Positions 24,381-32,333 of a stretch of 64,000 nucleotides of DNA are shown here, piece by piece. The stretch is from Rhodococcus sovatensis. GTDB lineage: Bacteria; Actinomycetota; Actinomycetes; Mycobacteriales; Mycobacteriaceae. A program made the position numbers and the translations under genes. Positions within the stretch are counted from its first letter, which is position 1. Each line of letters opens with the position of its first letter. The notes beneath the pieces were generated by a model that saw only the letters and a list, made by a program, of their open reading frames with translations, was not told the DNA's origin and did not search any database. The stretch spans positions 5,518,001 through 5,582,000 of the forward strand of contig NZ_CP147846.1 of NCBI RefSeq assembly GCF_037327425.1, written 5' to 3'.

Positions 24381-24773
24381 ATGTTGACATCTGTGACGCT
24401 AGACGAGTCAGGGTTCAGCCCTCAGCATTTCGACGTAGCAGTGGAGTGGCGCGACAATGTCGTGATCGTGACGGTGTCGGGAGAGCTCGACCTGGCCACG
24501 GCACCGCAGCTGTCGGAGTCGATGAAGTTGGTACTGGAAAAGCGGCCATCGGCCGTCGTCATCGACCTGTCCCACGTCGGCTTCCTCGCCTCGGCCGGAA
24601 TGTCGCTCCTTGCCTCCACACATCAGCAGCTCGACCGCTCGACGGGATTTGCAGTGGTGGCGGACGGGCCGTCCACCGGTCGACCACTGACTCTCGTCGG
24701 TTTGCACGAGGTCTTCGGTATTTTCGCCACTGTCGGCGAAGCGCTGTCCGCGGTCGGCGCGGGTAATTCCTGA
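24381..24773 (+). CDS. STAS-domain anti-anti-sigma factor
   Basis: A 130-residue single STAS domain. VVIVTVSGELDLATAPQLSESMKLVLEKRPSAVVIDLSHVGFLASAGMSLLASTHQQL includes the phosphorylatable serine in FLASAGMS, the classic RsbV/SpoIIAA site. The frame is open from 24345, but ATG 24381 fits the domain start. It lies 21 bases before a HATPase gene, so this is an anti-anti-sigma/anti-sigma kinase pair. Confidence 0.85.
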   Translation: MLTSVTLDESGFSPQHFDVAVEWRDNVVIVTVSGELDLATAPQLSESMKLVLEKRPSAVVIDLSHVGFLASAGMSLLASTHQQLDRSTGFAVVADGPSTGRPLTLVGLHEVFGIFATVGEALSAVGAGNS

Positions 24774-24794
24774 ACTTTCGGGTATGACGGGGTC

Positions 24795-25265
24795 ATGATG
24801 GCAATTGCATTCGGTGGAGAAGACGCCGTGGCCGCTGCCGCCCGACCCCACACCGAGCCAGTTCACGAGGACGCCATGCACCTGATATTCGATGGCGAAT
24901 CTGCTGTCGCGGAGCGCGCCTCGGCTCTCAGGGTGGAGCTCAGTCACTGGCTGACAGGGTTGCAGGTGGCACCAGAACGGGTGTACGACGTAGTGCTCGC
25001 GACGTACGAGGCGCTGGCCAACGCTGTCGAGCATGCCTATACGGCTGATCCTGGGCCAGGCACCCTCGACCTGATTGCAAAGTACGTGTCCACGACCGGC
25101 CGGATCGAAGTGACTATTCGTGATCGCGGGGCGTGGGCGGTACACGAACCCGACTCGACTCGCGGGCGAGGCGTCCCGTTGATGCACGCCCTCGCCGATT
25201 CGACCTCGGTCACCTCGGACGACGAGGGAACGACCGTTCGTCTGGTCTGGAACGCGCCTGCTTGA
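24795..25265 (+). CDS. RsbW-like anti-sigma ATPase
   Basis: A 156-residue HATPase_c2 protein. VYDVVLATYEALANAVEHAYT is the N-box (with Glu-Asn), IEVTIRDRGAWAVHEPDSTRGRGVPLMHALADS holds the G1 box (DRG) and the GRG-PLM lid, and GTTVRLVW is the last strand. Such kinases phosphorylate the STAS partner and bind sigma factors. No sigma gene is adjacent, so the target lies elsewhere. Residues 1-27 are a poorly conserved extension, and the second in-frame methionine (MHLIFDGE) could be the true start. Confidence 0.82.
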   Translation: MMAIAFGGEDAVAAAARPHTEPVHEDAMHLIFDGESAVAERASALRVELSHWLTGLQVAPERVYDVVLATYEALANAVEHAYTADPGPGTLDLIAKYVSTTGRIEVTIRDRGAWAVHEPDSTRGRGVPLMHALADSTSVTSDDEGTTVRLVWNAPA

Positions 25266-25363
25266 CGGCTTCTCCAAAGGCAGGACAGTGTCCTTTGTGA
25301 GAGAGCACAATGCTCTCATCCCCGACGCTCTGCACACTCGGGGCGCCGAGGGTGGAGGCGCAG

Positions 25364-26302
25364 ATGGACACACAAGAGGTACCTGGGTCGGTGGTCGCGG
25401 GGAGATTCCGATTGTTCACTCGTCGACCGTCTGCTCCGTGGGTTCAGCAATGGGATGCCCGCGAACTGCACACCGGGCGAGAGATGACGCTGACGCTCGT
25501 GCACGACGACGTGATCAGATCCAGAGATCCGTCTGCGGACGCCGCTCGAAGACTCAGAGGAGCAGTCCGAGCCACTGCCCGCGGTGACGTGCGGATCTTC
25601 GACGTCGCCCCCTACATTGTGGTCGTCGGTGAGCCCGGTTCGGAACCCGAGCTGTTCGATCCAGTGCAGGCCGGGGAGACAAGTACAACCCCGAAAAGCC
25701 GCTCCGTCGTAGCTTTCGTCGCCGCATCGGCTGTGCTTGTCGCCGCACTGGGAATCGGCGGCTGGATGCTCACCACCAGGATGTTCGGCGGTGACTACGG
25801 TGACGTGCGGAACGTCGTCGCGGTCCCTTCCCTGCCCACGGCGGACACTTCCCCGACACCCTCCACCGAACCAATTCTGCCAGCTGGGGTTCAGGTGTGG
25901 TCGGCTGTTCGTGCGCCCGACAATGCGGGCGACGCAGCACTGGCCGTCGACGCCGACCCGGTCACGTCCTGGTCCACCGACCTGTACCGCGAGCTATTCG
26001 GTGATCCCGGCAACGGTATCGGTGTTGTTGTCTCGTTCGCGCAGCCCACCGACCTGGGCGCAGTATGGATTTCGACGCCGAATCCGGGAGCCCTCGTCGA
26101 GATCAGGACACCGCCGGCGGAGAACGGGGCGCTGGCGTCGACCCGGGTCCTCGGTTCCGGCGCTCTGAACATCGGAAGGACCGACATCGTCGTCGACGCT
26201 CCCGCAGGCCTGACCGGGGTGCTGGTGTGGGTCGGTGAGCTTGCTCCGGTTGGAACTCAGTTCGGCGCAGAGTTCGCCGAGATCGGATTCACTCGAAAAT
26301 AA
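25364..26302 (+). CDS. membrane protein with kinase N-lobe remnant and discoidin-like outer domain
   Basis: A 312-residue protein. Residues about 8-45 (GSVVAGRFRLFTRRPSAPWVQQWDARELHTGREMTLTLVHDD) look like the first strands of a Ser/Thr kinase N-lobe, but no catalytic loop follows. A membrane helix (VVAFVAASAVLVAALGIGGWML) and a Thr/Pro linker lead to a beta-rich outer domain (VWSAVRAPDNAGDAALAVDADPVTSWSTDLYRELFGDPGNGIGVVVSFAQPTDLGAVWISTPN) of the type found at the C-terminus of mycobacterial MviN (Rv3910). A role in cell-wall sensing is inferred. The frame is open from 25310; ATG 25364 begins the domain. Confidence 0.7.
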   Translation: MDTQEVPGSVVAGRFRLFTRRPSAPWVQQWDARELHTGREMTLTLVHDDVIRSRDPSADAARRLRGAVRATARGDVRIFDVAPYIVVVGEPGSEPELFDPVQAGETSTTPKSRSVVAFVAASAVLVAALGIGGWMLTTRMFGGDYGDVRNVVAVPSLPTADTSPTPSTEPILPAGVQVWSAVRAPDNAGDAALAVDADPVTSWSTDLYRELFGDPGNGIGVVVSFAQPTDLGAVWISTPNPGALVEIRTPPAENGALASTRVLGSGALNIGRTDIVVDAPAGLTGVLVWVGELAPVGTQFGAEFAEIGFTRK

Positions 26303-26344
26303 CGTGGTCGACGAACTCCCGACTTCGGTGATTCACTAACGAGC

Positions 26345-28102
26345 ATGGGTGAACCGGACAAAGCTATTTCGCTGCCCAATCTGCGGGTGCTGTGGGTTTT
26401 CGTTCGACCACACCGGCGGACATTGATTTTCGGCATGCTGCTCGGACTCGTCGGCACCGGAGCCTCGCTCGCGACGCCGATGGTCACCAAGTCGGTTCTC
26501 GACGGTCTCGGGTCGGGGCAGTCCTTCGGTGGTGCAGTAGCCCTGCTCGTCCTGCTTCTCGTCATCGGATCCGCAGTTCTCTACGTTCAATGGATCATGC
26601 TCGGGACACTCGCAGAGCGAATTGTTCTCGACGCTCGAAAATCCATGGTGAGCAGGTATTTTCGAGCCACTGTCGGCAGCCTCTCGACGCGGCCGACCGG
26701 AGAGTTGGTCACCCGCGTCACCTCGGACACGGTTCTTCTTCGCGAGGCGGCGTCGTCGGCTCTGGTGGCCATCGTCAACAGCACCATCGCCTTGATCGGC
26801 GCTCTAGTGCTCATGGCGGTCCTGGACCTGGTGCTTCTCGGCACGATCTTCGTCGCCATCGTAATTCTCGGCACCATGTTCGCCAAGTTGATGCCGCCCA
26901 TCGCCGAGGCGCAGAAGCAAGCACAGGAATCGGTGGGCAGGCTCGGGGGACGCCTGGACGGTGCGCTGCGGGCCATTCGAACCGTCAAGTCCTCCCGCGC
27001 CGAGCAGCGGGAATTCGACAGGGTGATCGCCGACGCCCGAGACTCTGCCGAACACAGTGTGCGGGCGGTGCGTACGTCCGCGCTGGCGTGGACGGTCGCG
27101 GGCGGCGGGATACAACTGGCGATCATCGGCATTCTCGGCATAGGTGGATATCGTGTGAGCATCGGCGCGCTCGCGGTCTCCAGCCTGATTGCGTTCCTGC
27201 TCTACGCATTCCAACTGATGGACCCGCTGTCATCGTTGACGACGAACTTCACTCAACTTCAATCCGGAATGGCGGCCGCAGCGCGAATCCGGCAGATCGA
27301 ACAACTCGAGATCGAAACCTCGGCAGAAACCGTCGGGAATGCGGTTGCAGGAAAGCATGATTCGATTCTGAGCTTTCGGGGTGTGACAGCGCGCTACCGG
27401 CCCGGTGGCGCACCCGCTGTCGAGGAAATCTCGTTCGACGTACCCGCGGCCGGTCACACGGCGATCGTCGGGCCGTCGGGAGCGGGCAAGACCAGCGTGT
27501 TCTCGCTCATCCTACGGTTTCTCGAGCCGGTCGACGGTGAAATATTGCTTGGGGGAACGTCGTACGCAGACCTGTCCAACGACGACGTCCGCAGTGCGCT
27601 CGCCTACGTCGAACAGGAGACACCGACGATCCCGGGGACCGTCCGAGAGAACCTTCTGTTCACACATCCCGAAGCATCGGAAGCCGATATCTGGCGGGCG
27701 TTGGACTCGGTGCACCTCGGTCGTGCCGTGCGGGAACTGCCGGACGGGCTCGACACCGATCTCGTCGGGTCCACCGTCTCCGGGGGTCAACGGCAGCGAA
27801 TTGCGTTGGCGAGGGCGATCGTTCGAAGTCCGCAGGTGCTGCTGCTCGACGAGGCGACCGCGCAGGTGGACGGCAGGACCGAAGCCGCGATCCACGACGT
27901 CATTCGCTCCATCGCGTCGACCCGCGCCGTCGTGACCATCGCGCACCGGCTGTCCACCGTGCTGGATGCCGACACCATCCTGGTGATGGAGGACGGCCGA
28001 ATCAGGGCCAGGGGGACCCACGCGGAGCTGCTGCAGTCGGATTCGCTGTACCGGGAGTTGGTCGAGGCGCTGCGGATCGGGGATTCTGCGGTGGTTCGGT
28101 GA
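26345..28102 (+). CDS. ABC exporter, fused membrane and ATPase domains
   Basis: A 585-residue half-transporter. Six helices (residues about 20-310) with the exporter coupling-helix region, then an ATPase domain: Walker A GPSGAGKTS near 376, Q-loop VEQE, signature VSGGQRQR near 478, Walker B VLLLDEAT near 497, and H-loop TIAHRLS. It would work as a homodimer and export a lipid, drug or peptide; the ABCB type (MsbA/LmrA) is closest. It follows the discoidin-like protein by 42 bases on the same strand. A family 1 repeat lies after its stop. Confidence 0.92.
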   Translation: MGEPDKAISLPNLRVLWVFVRPHRRTLIFGMLLGLVGTGASLATPMVTKSVLDGLGSGQSFGGAVALLVLLLVIGSAVLYVQWIMLGTLAERIVLDARKSMVSRYFRATVGSLSTRPTGELVTRVTSDTVLLREAASSALVAIVNSTIALIGALVLMAVLDLVLLGTIFVAIVILGTMFAKLMPPIAEAQKQAQESVGRLGGRLDGALRAIRTVKSSRAEQREFDRVIADARDSAEHSVRAVRTSALAWTVAGGGIQLAIIGILGIGGYRVSIGALAVSSLIAFLLYAFQLMDPLSSLTTNFTQLQSGMAAAARIRQIEQLEIETSAETVGNAVAGKHDSILSFRGVTARYRPGGAPAVEEISFDVPAAGHTAIVGPSGAGKTSVFSLILRFLEPVDGEILLGGTSYADLSNDDVRSALAYVEQETPTIPGTVRENLLFTHPEASEADIWRALDSVHLGRAVRELPDGLDTDLVGSTVSGGQRQRIALARAIVRSPQVLLLDEATAQVDGRTEAAIHDVIRSIASTRAVVTIAHRLSTVLDADTILVMEDGRIRARGTHAELLQSDSLYRELVEALRIGDSAVVR

Positions 28103-28120
28103 CTTCGCCCCCAATCACAT

Positions 28121-28218
28121 GAGCGGCTCCGCCCCAGTGGCGTGAGCGGCTCCGCCGCAGTGGCACGGTTAAGTGTCCTCCCGTGCACTTAACCGCGCCA
28201 CTGGCGGCGGAGCCGCCG
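28121..28218. repeat. interspersed hairpin repeat, family 1, diverged copy 3
   Basis: Two direct copies of GAGCGGCTCCGCC-CAGTGGC lead into AGTGGCACGGTTAAGTG (28159-28175), which pairs 16 of 17 bases with 28186-28202, and a GGCGGCGGAGCCGCC tail. AGTGGCACG and TTAAGTG are shared with copies 1 and 2. It lies between the convergent ends of the ABC gene (28102) and the SRPBCC gene (28232). Confidence 0.75.
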
Positions 28219-28231
28219 GGCAAGGCCAGGC

Positions 28232-28672
28232 TCACAACGCGCTTAGCTCCCTCCGCAACGTGGATTCGGTGTGCCGGATCGCCTGGCCGACAACCGGTTC
28301 GACCAGGGCGCCCAGTGCTCGGCCGGCGAGCCCACCCGGGAAGTTGTAGGCGAAGTCGACGTTCAATCTGGTCCCACCATCCGGTGTGTCCTCGAACGAC
28401 CACTTCGAGACCGTCGAGAACCCTTCGACCGAGGACAGTGTCAGCGATCGATTCTCGATCCACTCGGTGACGCGGAGTGTGGATCGGAGCGTTTTCGGAC
28501 CGATCTGCATCTCGGCGGAGTAGACGGCATCGAGGCCGTGGTCGATGTCGCCGATGGGTTCGAACGATCGGATGCCGAACATCCACTTGGGCACGGACCT
28601 GTAGTCGTCGACGTATGCGAACGCACGCGAGCGTGGGACGTCGGCTACGGCGGAGTGTTCGATGACGGGCAT
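28232..28672 (-). CDS. SRPBCC (START/polyketide-cyclase-like) protein
   Basis: A 146-residue single SRPBCC domain that should form a hydrophobic ligand pocket. PVIEHSAVADVPRSRAFAYVDDYRSVPKWMFGIRSFEPIG is the typical first strand, two helices and second strand. GTRLNVDFAYNFPGGLAGRALGALVEPVVGQAIRHTESTLRREL is the last strand and long C-terminal helix. The ligand is unknown. The frame opens at 28708, but ATG 28672 starts at the domain. Confidence 0.8.
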   Translation of the reverse strand: MPVIEHSAVADVPRSRAFAYVDDYRSVPKWMFGIRSFEPIGDIDHGLDAVYSAEMQIGPKTLRSTLRVTEWIENRSLTLSSVEGFSTVSKWSFEDTPDGGTRLNVDFAYNFPGGLAGRALGALVEPVVGQAIRHTESTLRRELSAL

Positions 28673-28723
28673 GATGTCGAATAGTACATGTAACTGGTTT
28701 TTACACATATATCTGGAACTGTC

Positions 28724-29266
28724 TCAGTGGTGGACCGAGTCCTTGGTCGACGCGAACGCAGGGCCGGCGAGGAACCAGATTCCGAGAATCAAGCCGAGCG
28801 GAGCGATATTGCCCACGAGCGCCGAGAACTGCTCGCCCGACGCGACCGTGAAGGCAAGCCCGAGCAGCACCAGCGCGGCGATACCGCACGCCACGACTGC
28901 CCGGAACCAGTCCTCCCACAGGTAGCGGCGGTACTCGTCGGTCCCCTTCTCGATCTTCGCCGGTGCTGGACCGCCGAAGAATCGGTGGGCAACGCGCACG
29001 TCCACCCAGCGAATCAATGCGGGACCGAAGCCGACACTGAAGCCGAGGTAGTACGCGGCGAGGTGGTGCACCCCGCCCACGGGCGTTCCGCTGGACAGAT
29101 CGAAGGCGACCGCGATGATCAGCACGACGTCCAGGACCGGCACCGATGCAAGGATCCACGTCGCCGCTCGACGCCTACGCAGGACGTACCGAACGAGCAA
29201 TCCGACGGCTATCAGTGCCCAGAAACCGAGTTCACACAGGGCGATGACGATTGCGACTGCATTCAT
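28724..29266 (-). CDS. five-helix integral membrane protein
   Basis: A 180-residue protein with helices at about 3-26, 36-55, 65-82, 118-140 and 148-168 and a charged loop (FFGGPAPAKIEKGTDEYRRYLWEDW). I do not recognise its family with confidence. Context gives no clear role: it lies on the minus strand, upstream of the SRPBCC gene (51 bases), and may share its transcript. Confidence 0.65.
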   Translation of the reverse strand: MNAVAIVIALCELGFWALIAVGLLVRYVLRRRRAATWILASVPVLDVVLIIAVAFDLSSGTPVGGVHHLAAYYLGFSVGFGPALIRWVDVRVAHRFFGGPAPAKIEKGTDEYRRYLWEDWFRAVVACGIAALVLLGLAFTVASGEQFSALVGNIAPLGLILGIWFLAGPAFASTKDSVHH

Positions 29267-29323
29267 ACGTGCATGTTCGCTTCAGATGCCCGGCTCGCAC
29301 ATCGGCTGACCGGGCGAGAGGAG

Positions 29324-29343
29324 GGTCATCCTTTAGGAGGACC
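29324..29343. terminator. 20-bp palindrome after a stop codon
   Basis: GGTC-a-TCCT-tt-AGGA-g-GACC is an inverted repeat with one mismatched pair. It lies just downstream of the Thr-rich gene (minus strand, stop at 29350) and upstream of the five-helix protein gene. It could be a terminator or an operator. Confidence 0.35.
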
Positions 29344-29349
29344 GGCGGC

Positions 29350-29736
29350 TCAGCGGGTCGTCGACGTCGGAGTCTCGGAGCTGTCGTCCTCTGCTTCCGG
29401 CTCCTCGGACTGTGTTGGCACGTCCGTGGTGGTTCGTCCACGCGGAGCTCTGGTGGTCGATTCGTCCGACTTCGATGGTGTCGTGGTCACTGCGGTGGTG
29501 GTGGTCGGCTTGGGTGTGGTCGGCGTCGCAACCCGCCAGGTCGGCGACGGCGGAACGGTGATCACCGAGGAGCTCGTCGCCGTGACTGCGACGCTGAGGT
29601 CCGAGCGCAACGCGGGCGGCTGGACCTTGTCGCCTCCGTCGTCGAAGGCACCGCCGAGGGCGCCTATGGTCAGTCCAGCTACAACAGCGACTCCGGCGAT
29701 TGCCACCGTCGAAATCGCGATGACTTTGTCGCGCAT
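29350..29736 (-). CDS. exported Thr/Ser/Pro-rich protein
   Basis: A 128-residue protein with an N-terminal signal anchor (VIAISTVAIAGVAVVAGLTIGALGGAF), a short charged segment, and a low-complexity tail of Thr, Ser and Pro with acidic residues at the end (EEPEAEDDSSETPTSTTR). Such tails are typical of cell-wall-spanning or O-mannosylated actinobacterial proteins. No family is recognised. It carries no lipobox. Confidence 0.6.
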   Translation of the reverse strand: MRDKVIAISTVAIAGVAVVAGLTIGALGGAFDDGGDKVQPPALRSDLSVAVTATSSSVITVPPSPTWRVATPTTPKPTTTTAVTTTPSKSDESTTRAPRGRTTTDVPTQSEEPEAEDDSSETPTSTTR

Positions 29737-29825
29737 CGTTGTTCGGCCTTGTTCTCGAGGTGCCGCGTCGGTCTCAGCGGCGCTGATGCGAGAACGCTAC
29801 CGTAGGACGCCCGGTGTTCGCTCAG

Positions 29826-30044
29826 CTAGGCAACCGCATCCTGCGTCGACGCGCCTCGTCCACCGCCGAAGCGGTGCTCCCAGACATTGCCTACAAGACG
29901 GTGGCCCTGCCATCGACGGCCGCCGAGTGTCTTGCTCAGTTCGGTAGTCTGCCGCACTGCCCACGTCATGGCTTTGCTGTCGGAAGGAAGCTCGGCTTCG
30001 GCGAGTACTTCGTCGTCGTCGGTTCGCAACTGATACATCGGCAT
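29826..30044 (-). CDS. hypothetical protein, 72 aa
   Basis: A small soluble protein with a probable beta-alpha-beta pattern: MYQLRTDDDEVLAEAELPSDSKAMTWAVRQTTELSKTLGGRRWQGHRLVGNVWEHRFGG. The alternation of strands and one amphipathic helix, and the bias of third codon positions, suggest a real gene. The annotated start is ATG 30044 (MPMYQLR); the frame opens at 30056. No function can be assigned. Confidence 0.5.
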   Translation of the reverse strand: MPMYQLRTDDDEVLAEAELPSDSKAMTWAVRQTTELSKTLGGRRWQGHRLVGNVWEHRFGGGRGASTQDAVA

Positions 30045-30170
30045 GGTGCACATCATGCATCACGCCGCGCGAAATGTCTTGTGCGACAGCGATACGGACC
30101 GGCTGCGTCGCCGTTATCGCCACTGCAGCGCTCGGTCTGTCGTTCGATCGCCGTACAAACGGGCCGAACG

Positions 30171-30674
30171 TCAGAGTAGGTGCAGGATCCTGGGCACGGC
30201 GTCGGCGATCTGCTGGCCGATCTGCTCGTACATCTCCAGCTCACGTCGGTACGGATCGTCGATGTCCAATGTGGTGACCGTGTGCCGTGAGCGAGCATCG
30301 GCGATCTCGGCGATCGTCTGCGCACCGGATGCCTCGGCAAGCGCGACAGCCTCGAGGAGAGTGAACGTCGTGCGAAGTTTGCGCGGTGCGACTGCCAACA
30401 CGGCATCGCGGTGGCGAGCCGTCATCGTCAGGATGAGATCTGCGCCGTCGGCGATTTTCGGGGTGATGCGACGCGCGACGAACCCGTCGGAATCACCGCC
30501 CAGTTGATGCAGGACGGTCGCGGCGTCGGGATCCATCTCGTGTCCGGTCAGCCCATGCGTACCCGCGCTGGAGGACGTCAGCTCCTGACCGCGTTCGCGC
30601 GCATACGCCACGGTCAGTCGTTCGGCCGTGGGTGAGCGGCAGATATTCCCGGTACAGACGAAGAGGACGTGCAC
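30171..30674 (-). CDS. low-molecular-weight protein tyrosine phosphatase
   Basis: A 167-residue phosphatase. HVLFVCTGNICRSPTAERL holds the CX5R(S) phosphate loop (CTGNICRS) at the N-terminus, and DIDDPYRRELEMYEQIGQQI supplies the general-acid DP motif. These are the two catalytic signatures of the LMW-PTP family, which removes phosphate from tyrosine or arginine and often controls polysaccharide export. The GTG at 30674 starts right at the first strand; the frame opens at 30758. It lies upstream of, and divergent from, the first Hsp70-like gene. Confidence 0.88.
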   Translation of the reverse strand: MHVLFVCTGNICRSPTAERLTVAYARERGQELTSSSAGTHGLTGHEMDPDAATVLHQLGGDSDGFVARRITPKIADGADLILTMTARHRDAVLAVAPRKLRTTFTLLEAVALAEASGAQTIAEIADARSRHTVTTLDIDDPYRRELEMYEQIGQQIADAVPRILHLL

Positions 30675-30957
30675 GCGGGCCAGACTAGTGGGTGGCGATT
30701 TCCCGACGGGAGCCTGACGCGAAACCGGCGCCGGATGGGGCCTGTACCGGGCCCGCATACCGGTGAGAGACCCGAAACCGGATCATCGTCGTGTGGACGC
30801 GCGGCAAGCGGACTGCAGGCATCCTGAACCGGCAAAAAACAACTGTGATCGCATTCAGTCAGCGCTCACGCTACAGTGATGCCGAGCGGGGGCTTCGAGA
30901 TTGGATCGTTACATATCCTGTCGGCGAGTCCCTTCGCACGTCCAAGTGAGGCAGGTC

Positions 30958-32319
30958 ATGACTGAGGTTCTCGGTGTGTCGGTGGGGGCCAGTGCTGTGC
31001 GCATGGCGCGTCCCGACCTTCGCCTGCACACATCCGGCGAGCGCGAACTCGATTTTCGCCACGACACCGTCGACACCCAGCGGGATCGAGCAGAAGAACT
31101 TGCAGCCGAGACCATCGGCGTCGTTCTTGCGCAGAACTACGGCGATCGAGGTGTCGAGGCCACCGGTGTCGCCTACCGAGACCAACAGCAGTTCGGTGAT
31201 ATCCAGCAAGCCATGTCGGTGCAGCGGCTGCACAACTATCGGTTGGTGCCCGAGGCGCGCGCGGCGTTGGCGTATCTCGAAGCGTCCGGCGAGATCGGTG
31301 ATTTCGGAACCATCGCGCTCTATGACCTGGGCAGCTCCGGTCTGACCATCAGTGTCGTCGATCGCGCTACCGGCGACGTCCTTCTCGCCGAGCGCACCAC
31401 GGACATCAGCGGGTCGGACTTCGATCGGCTCATCTGCGACAACCAGCTGGCCAAGCAGGGGGTCGACCTTCAGAACTCGGTCGGTGTGGAGGAGTTCACC
31501 ACTCGATGCCGCATCGCGAAGGAACAGTTGTCGACGTCGGGCGCGGTGTGCCTGCCGGGCGAGAGCGGTGTAATCCTCATTTCCCGCGAATCGTTCGAAG
31601 CTCTCGTGACCGTCCCGATCGAATACTCGGCGCGGCTGGTCCGCGACGTGATCACCCGGTCGCCGCAGCGCGTGGATGCACTGTTCCTCGTCGGAGGTGG
31701 AGCTCGGATTCCGCTCGTCGAAGCGATACTGCGTTCCTGGACGGGTCTGCCCGTCGTCACTCCCGCCGAGCCGGAATCGGTGGCCGCCAAGGGTGCTGCG
31801 CTTCTCGCTACCCCGGTTCGCGACGCACCGGCACCCACGGCACCGCCGGTTCTCCGCAACGGGCCGGCGACTTCCTCCGGGGCGCAGGCGTTGAGCGGGG
31901 CCCCCGAGTGGCTCAGCCCGGAACCGGTCGATCGTTCGGTGACGTCGAAGCGCAAGATCAGGGGCGCGGCCCTTGTCGCCGGTGGTCTTGCTGCCGTCGC
32001 AGCGTTGGGTCTGACTCTCGGCTACGGCGGTTCCGAGGACTCCACCAGCGCGCCTGCTGACAGCGAGCAACCGCTGACGACGGCTCCGCCGTCGACCTCG
32101 CGCACGTCGACCACGACGCTCCCGCCGTCCACGACCGTCGAGGCCCCCGCCCCGGCACCGGCTCCGGTCGAGACCTACGAGGCCCCGGCGTACGAAAGGC
32201 CTGCGCCGGCGCCCGCGCCCCCTCCGCCTCCGCCGCCACTGATTCCGGGTCTGCCCGACTTCCAGCTGCCGCAGATCCAGCTGCCGCCGCCACCGGTATT
32301 CGAGCTACCTCGCTTCTGA
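30958..32319 (+). CDS. Hsp70-like single-pass membrane protein with proline-rich tail (paralog 1)
   Basis: A 453-residue protein. Residues about 1-285 have the actin/Hsp70 ATPase fold: LGVSVGASAVRM (phosphate 1 region), ALYDLGSSGLTISVVD near 122 (phosphate 2) and LFLVGGGARIPLVEAIL near 244 (adenosine motif, as in Hsp70 signature 3). There is no substrate-binding domain. One membrane helix (about 335-356) leads to a Pro/Ala/Thr-rich outer tail that ends with LIPGLPDFQLPQI and more prolines. The whole tail should cross the cell wall. ATG 30958 fits the fold start. Close paralogs lie at 51.8 and 53.4 kb. The function is unknown; related actin-fold proteins occur with type VII secretion and cell-wall systems. 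Confidence 0.8.
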   Translation: MTEVLGVSVGASAVRMARPDLRLHTSGERELDFRHDTVDTQRDRAEELAAETIGVVLAQNYGDRGVEATGVAYRDQQQFGDIQQAMSVQRLHNYRLVPEARAALAYLEASGEIGDFGTIALYDLGSSGLTISVVDRATGDVLLAERTTDISGSDFDRLICDNQLAKQGVDLQNSVGVEEFTTRCRIAKEQLSTSGAVCLPGESGVILISRESFEALVTVPIEYSARLVRDVITRSPQRVDALFLVGGGARIPLVEAILRSWTGLPVVTPAEPESVAAKGAALLATPVRDAPAPTAPPVLRNGPATSSGAQALSGAPEWLSPEPVDRSVTSKRKIRGAALVAGGLAAVAALGLTLGYGGSEDSTSAPADSEQPLTTAPPSTSRTSTTTLPPSTTVEAPAPAPAPVETYEAPAYERPAPAPAPPPPPPPLIPGLPDFQLPQIQLPPPPVFELPRF

Positions 32320-32333
32320 CCGGACGCGGTCGC

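Noticed and set aside
23935..24390. Frame extending the second crcB gene by 150 residues upstream
   Set aside because: The sequence is Arg/His-rich and antisense-like, and covers the first crcB gene in another frame.
30835..30850. Fourth copy of the glycan-locus motif before Hsp70-like paralog 1
   Set aside because: Only AAACAACTGTGAT matches; the TTGTT arm is missing, so I do not count it.
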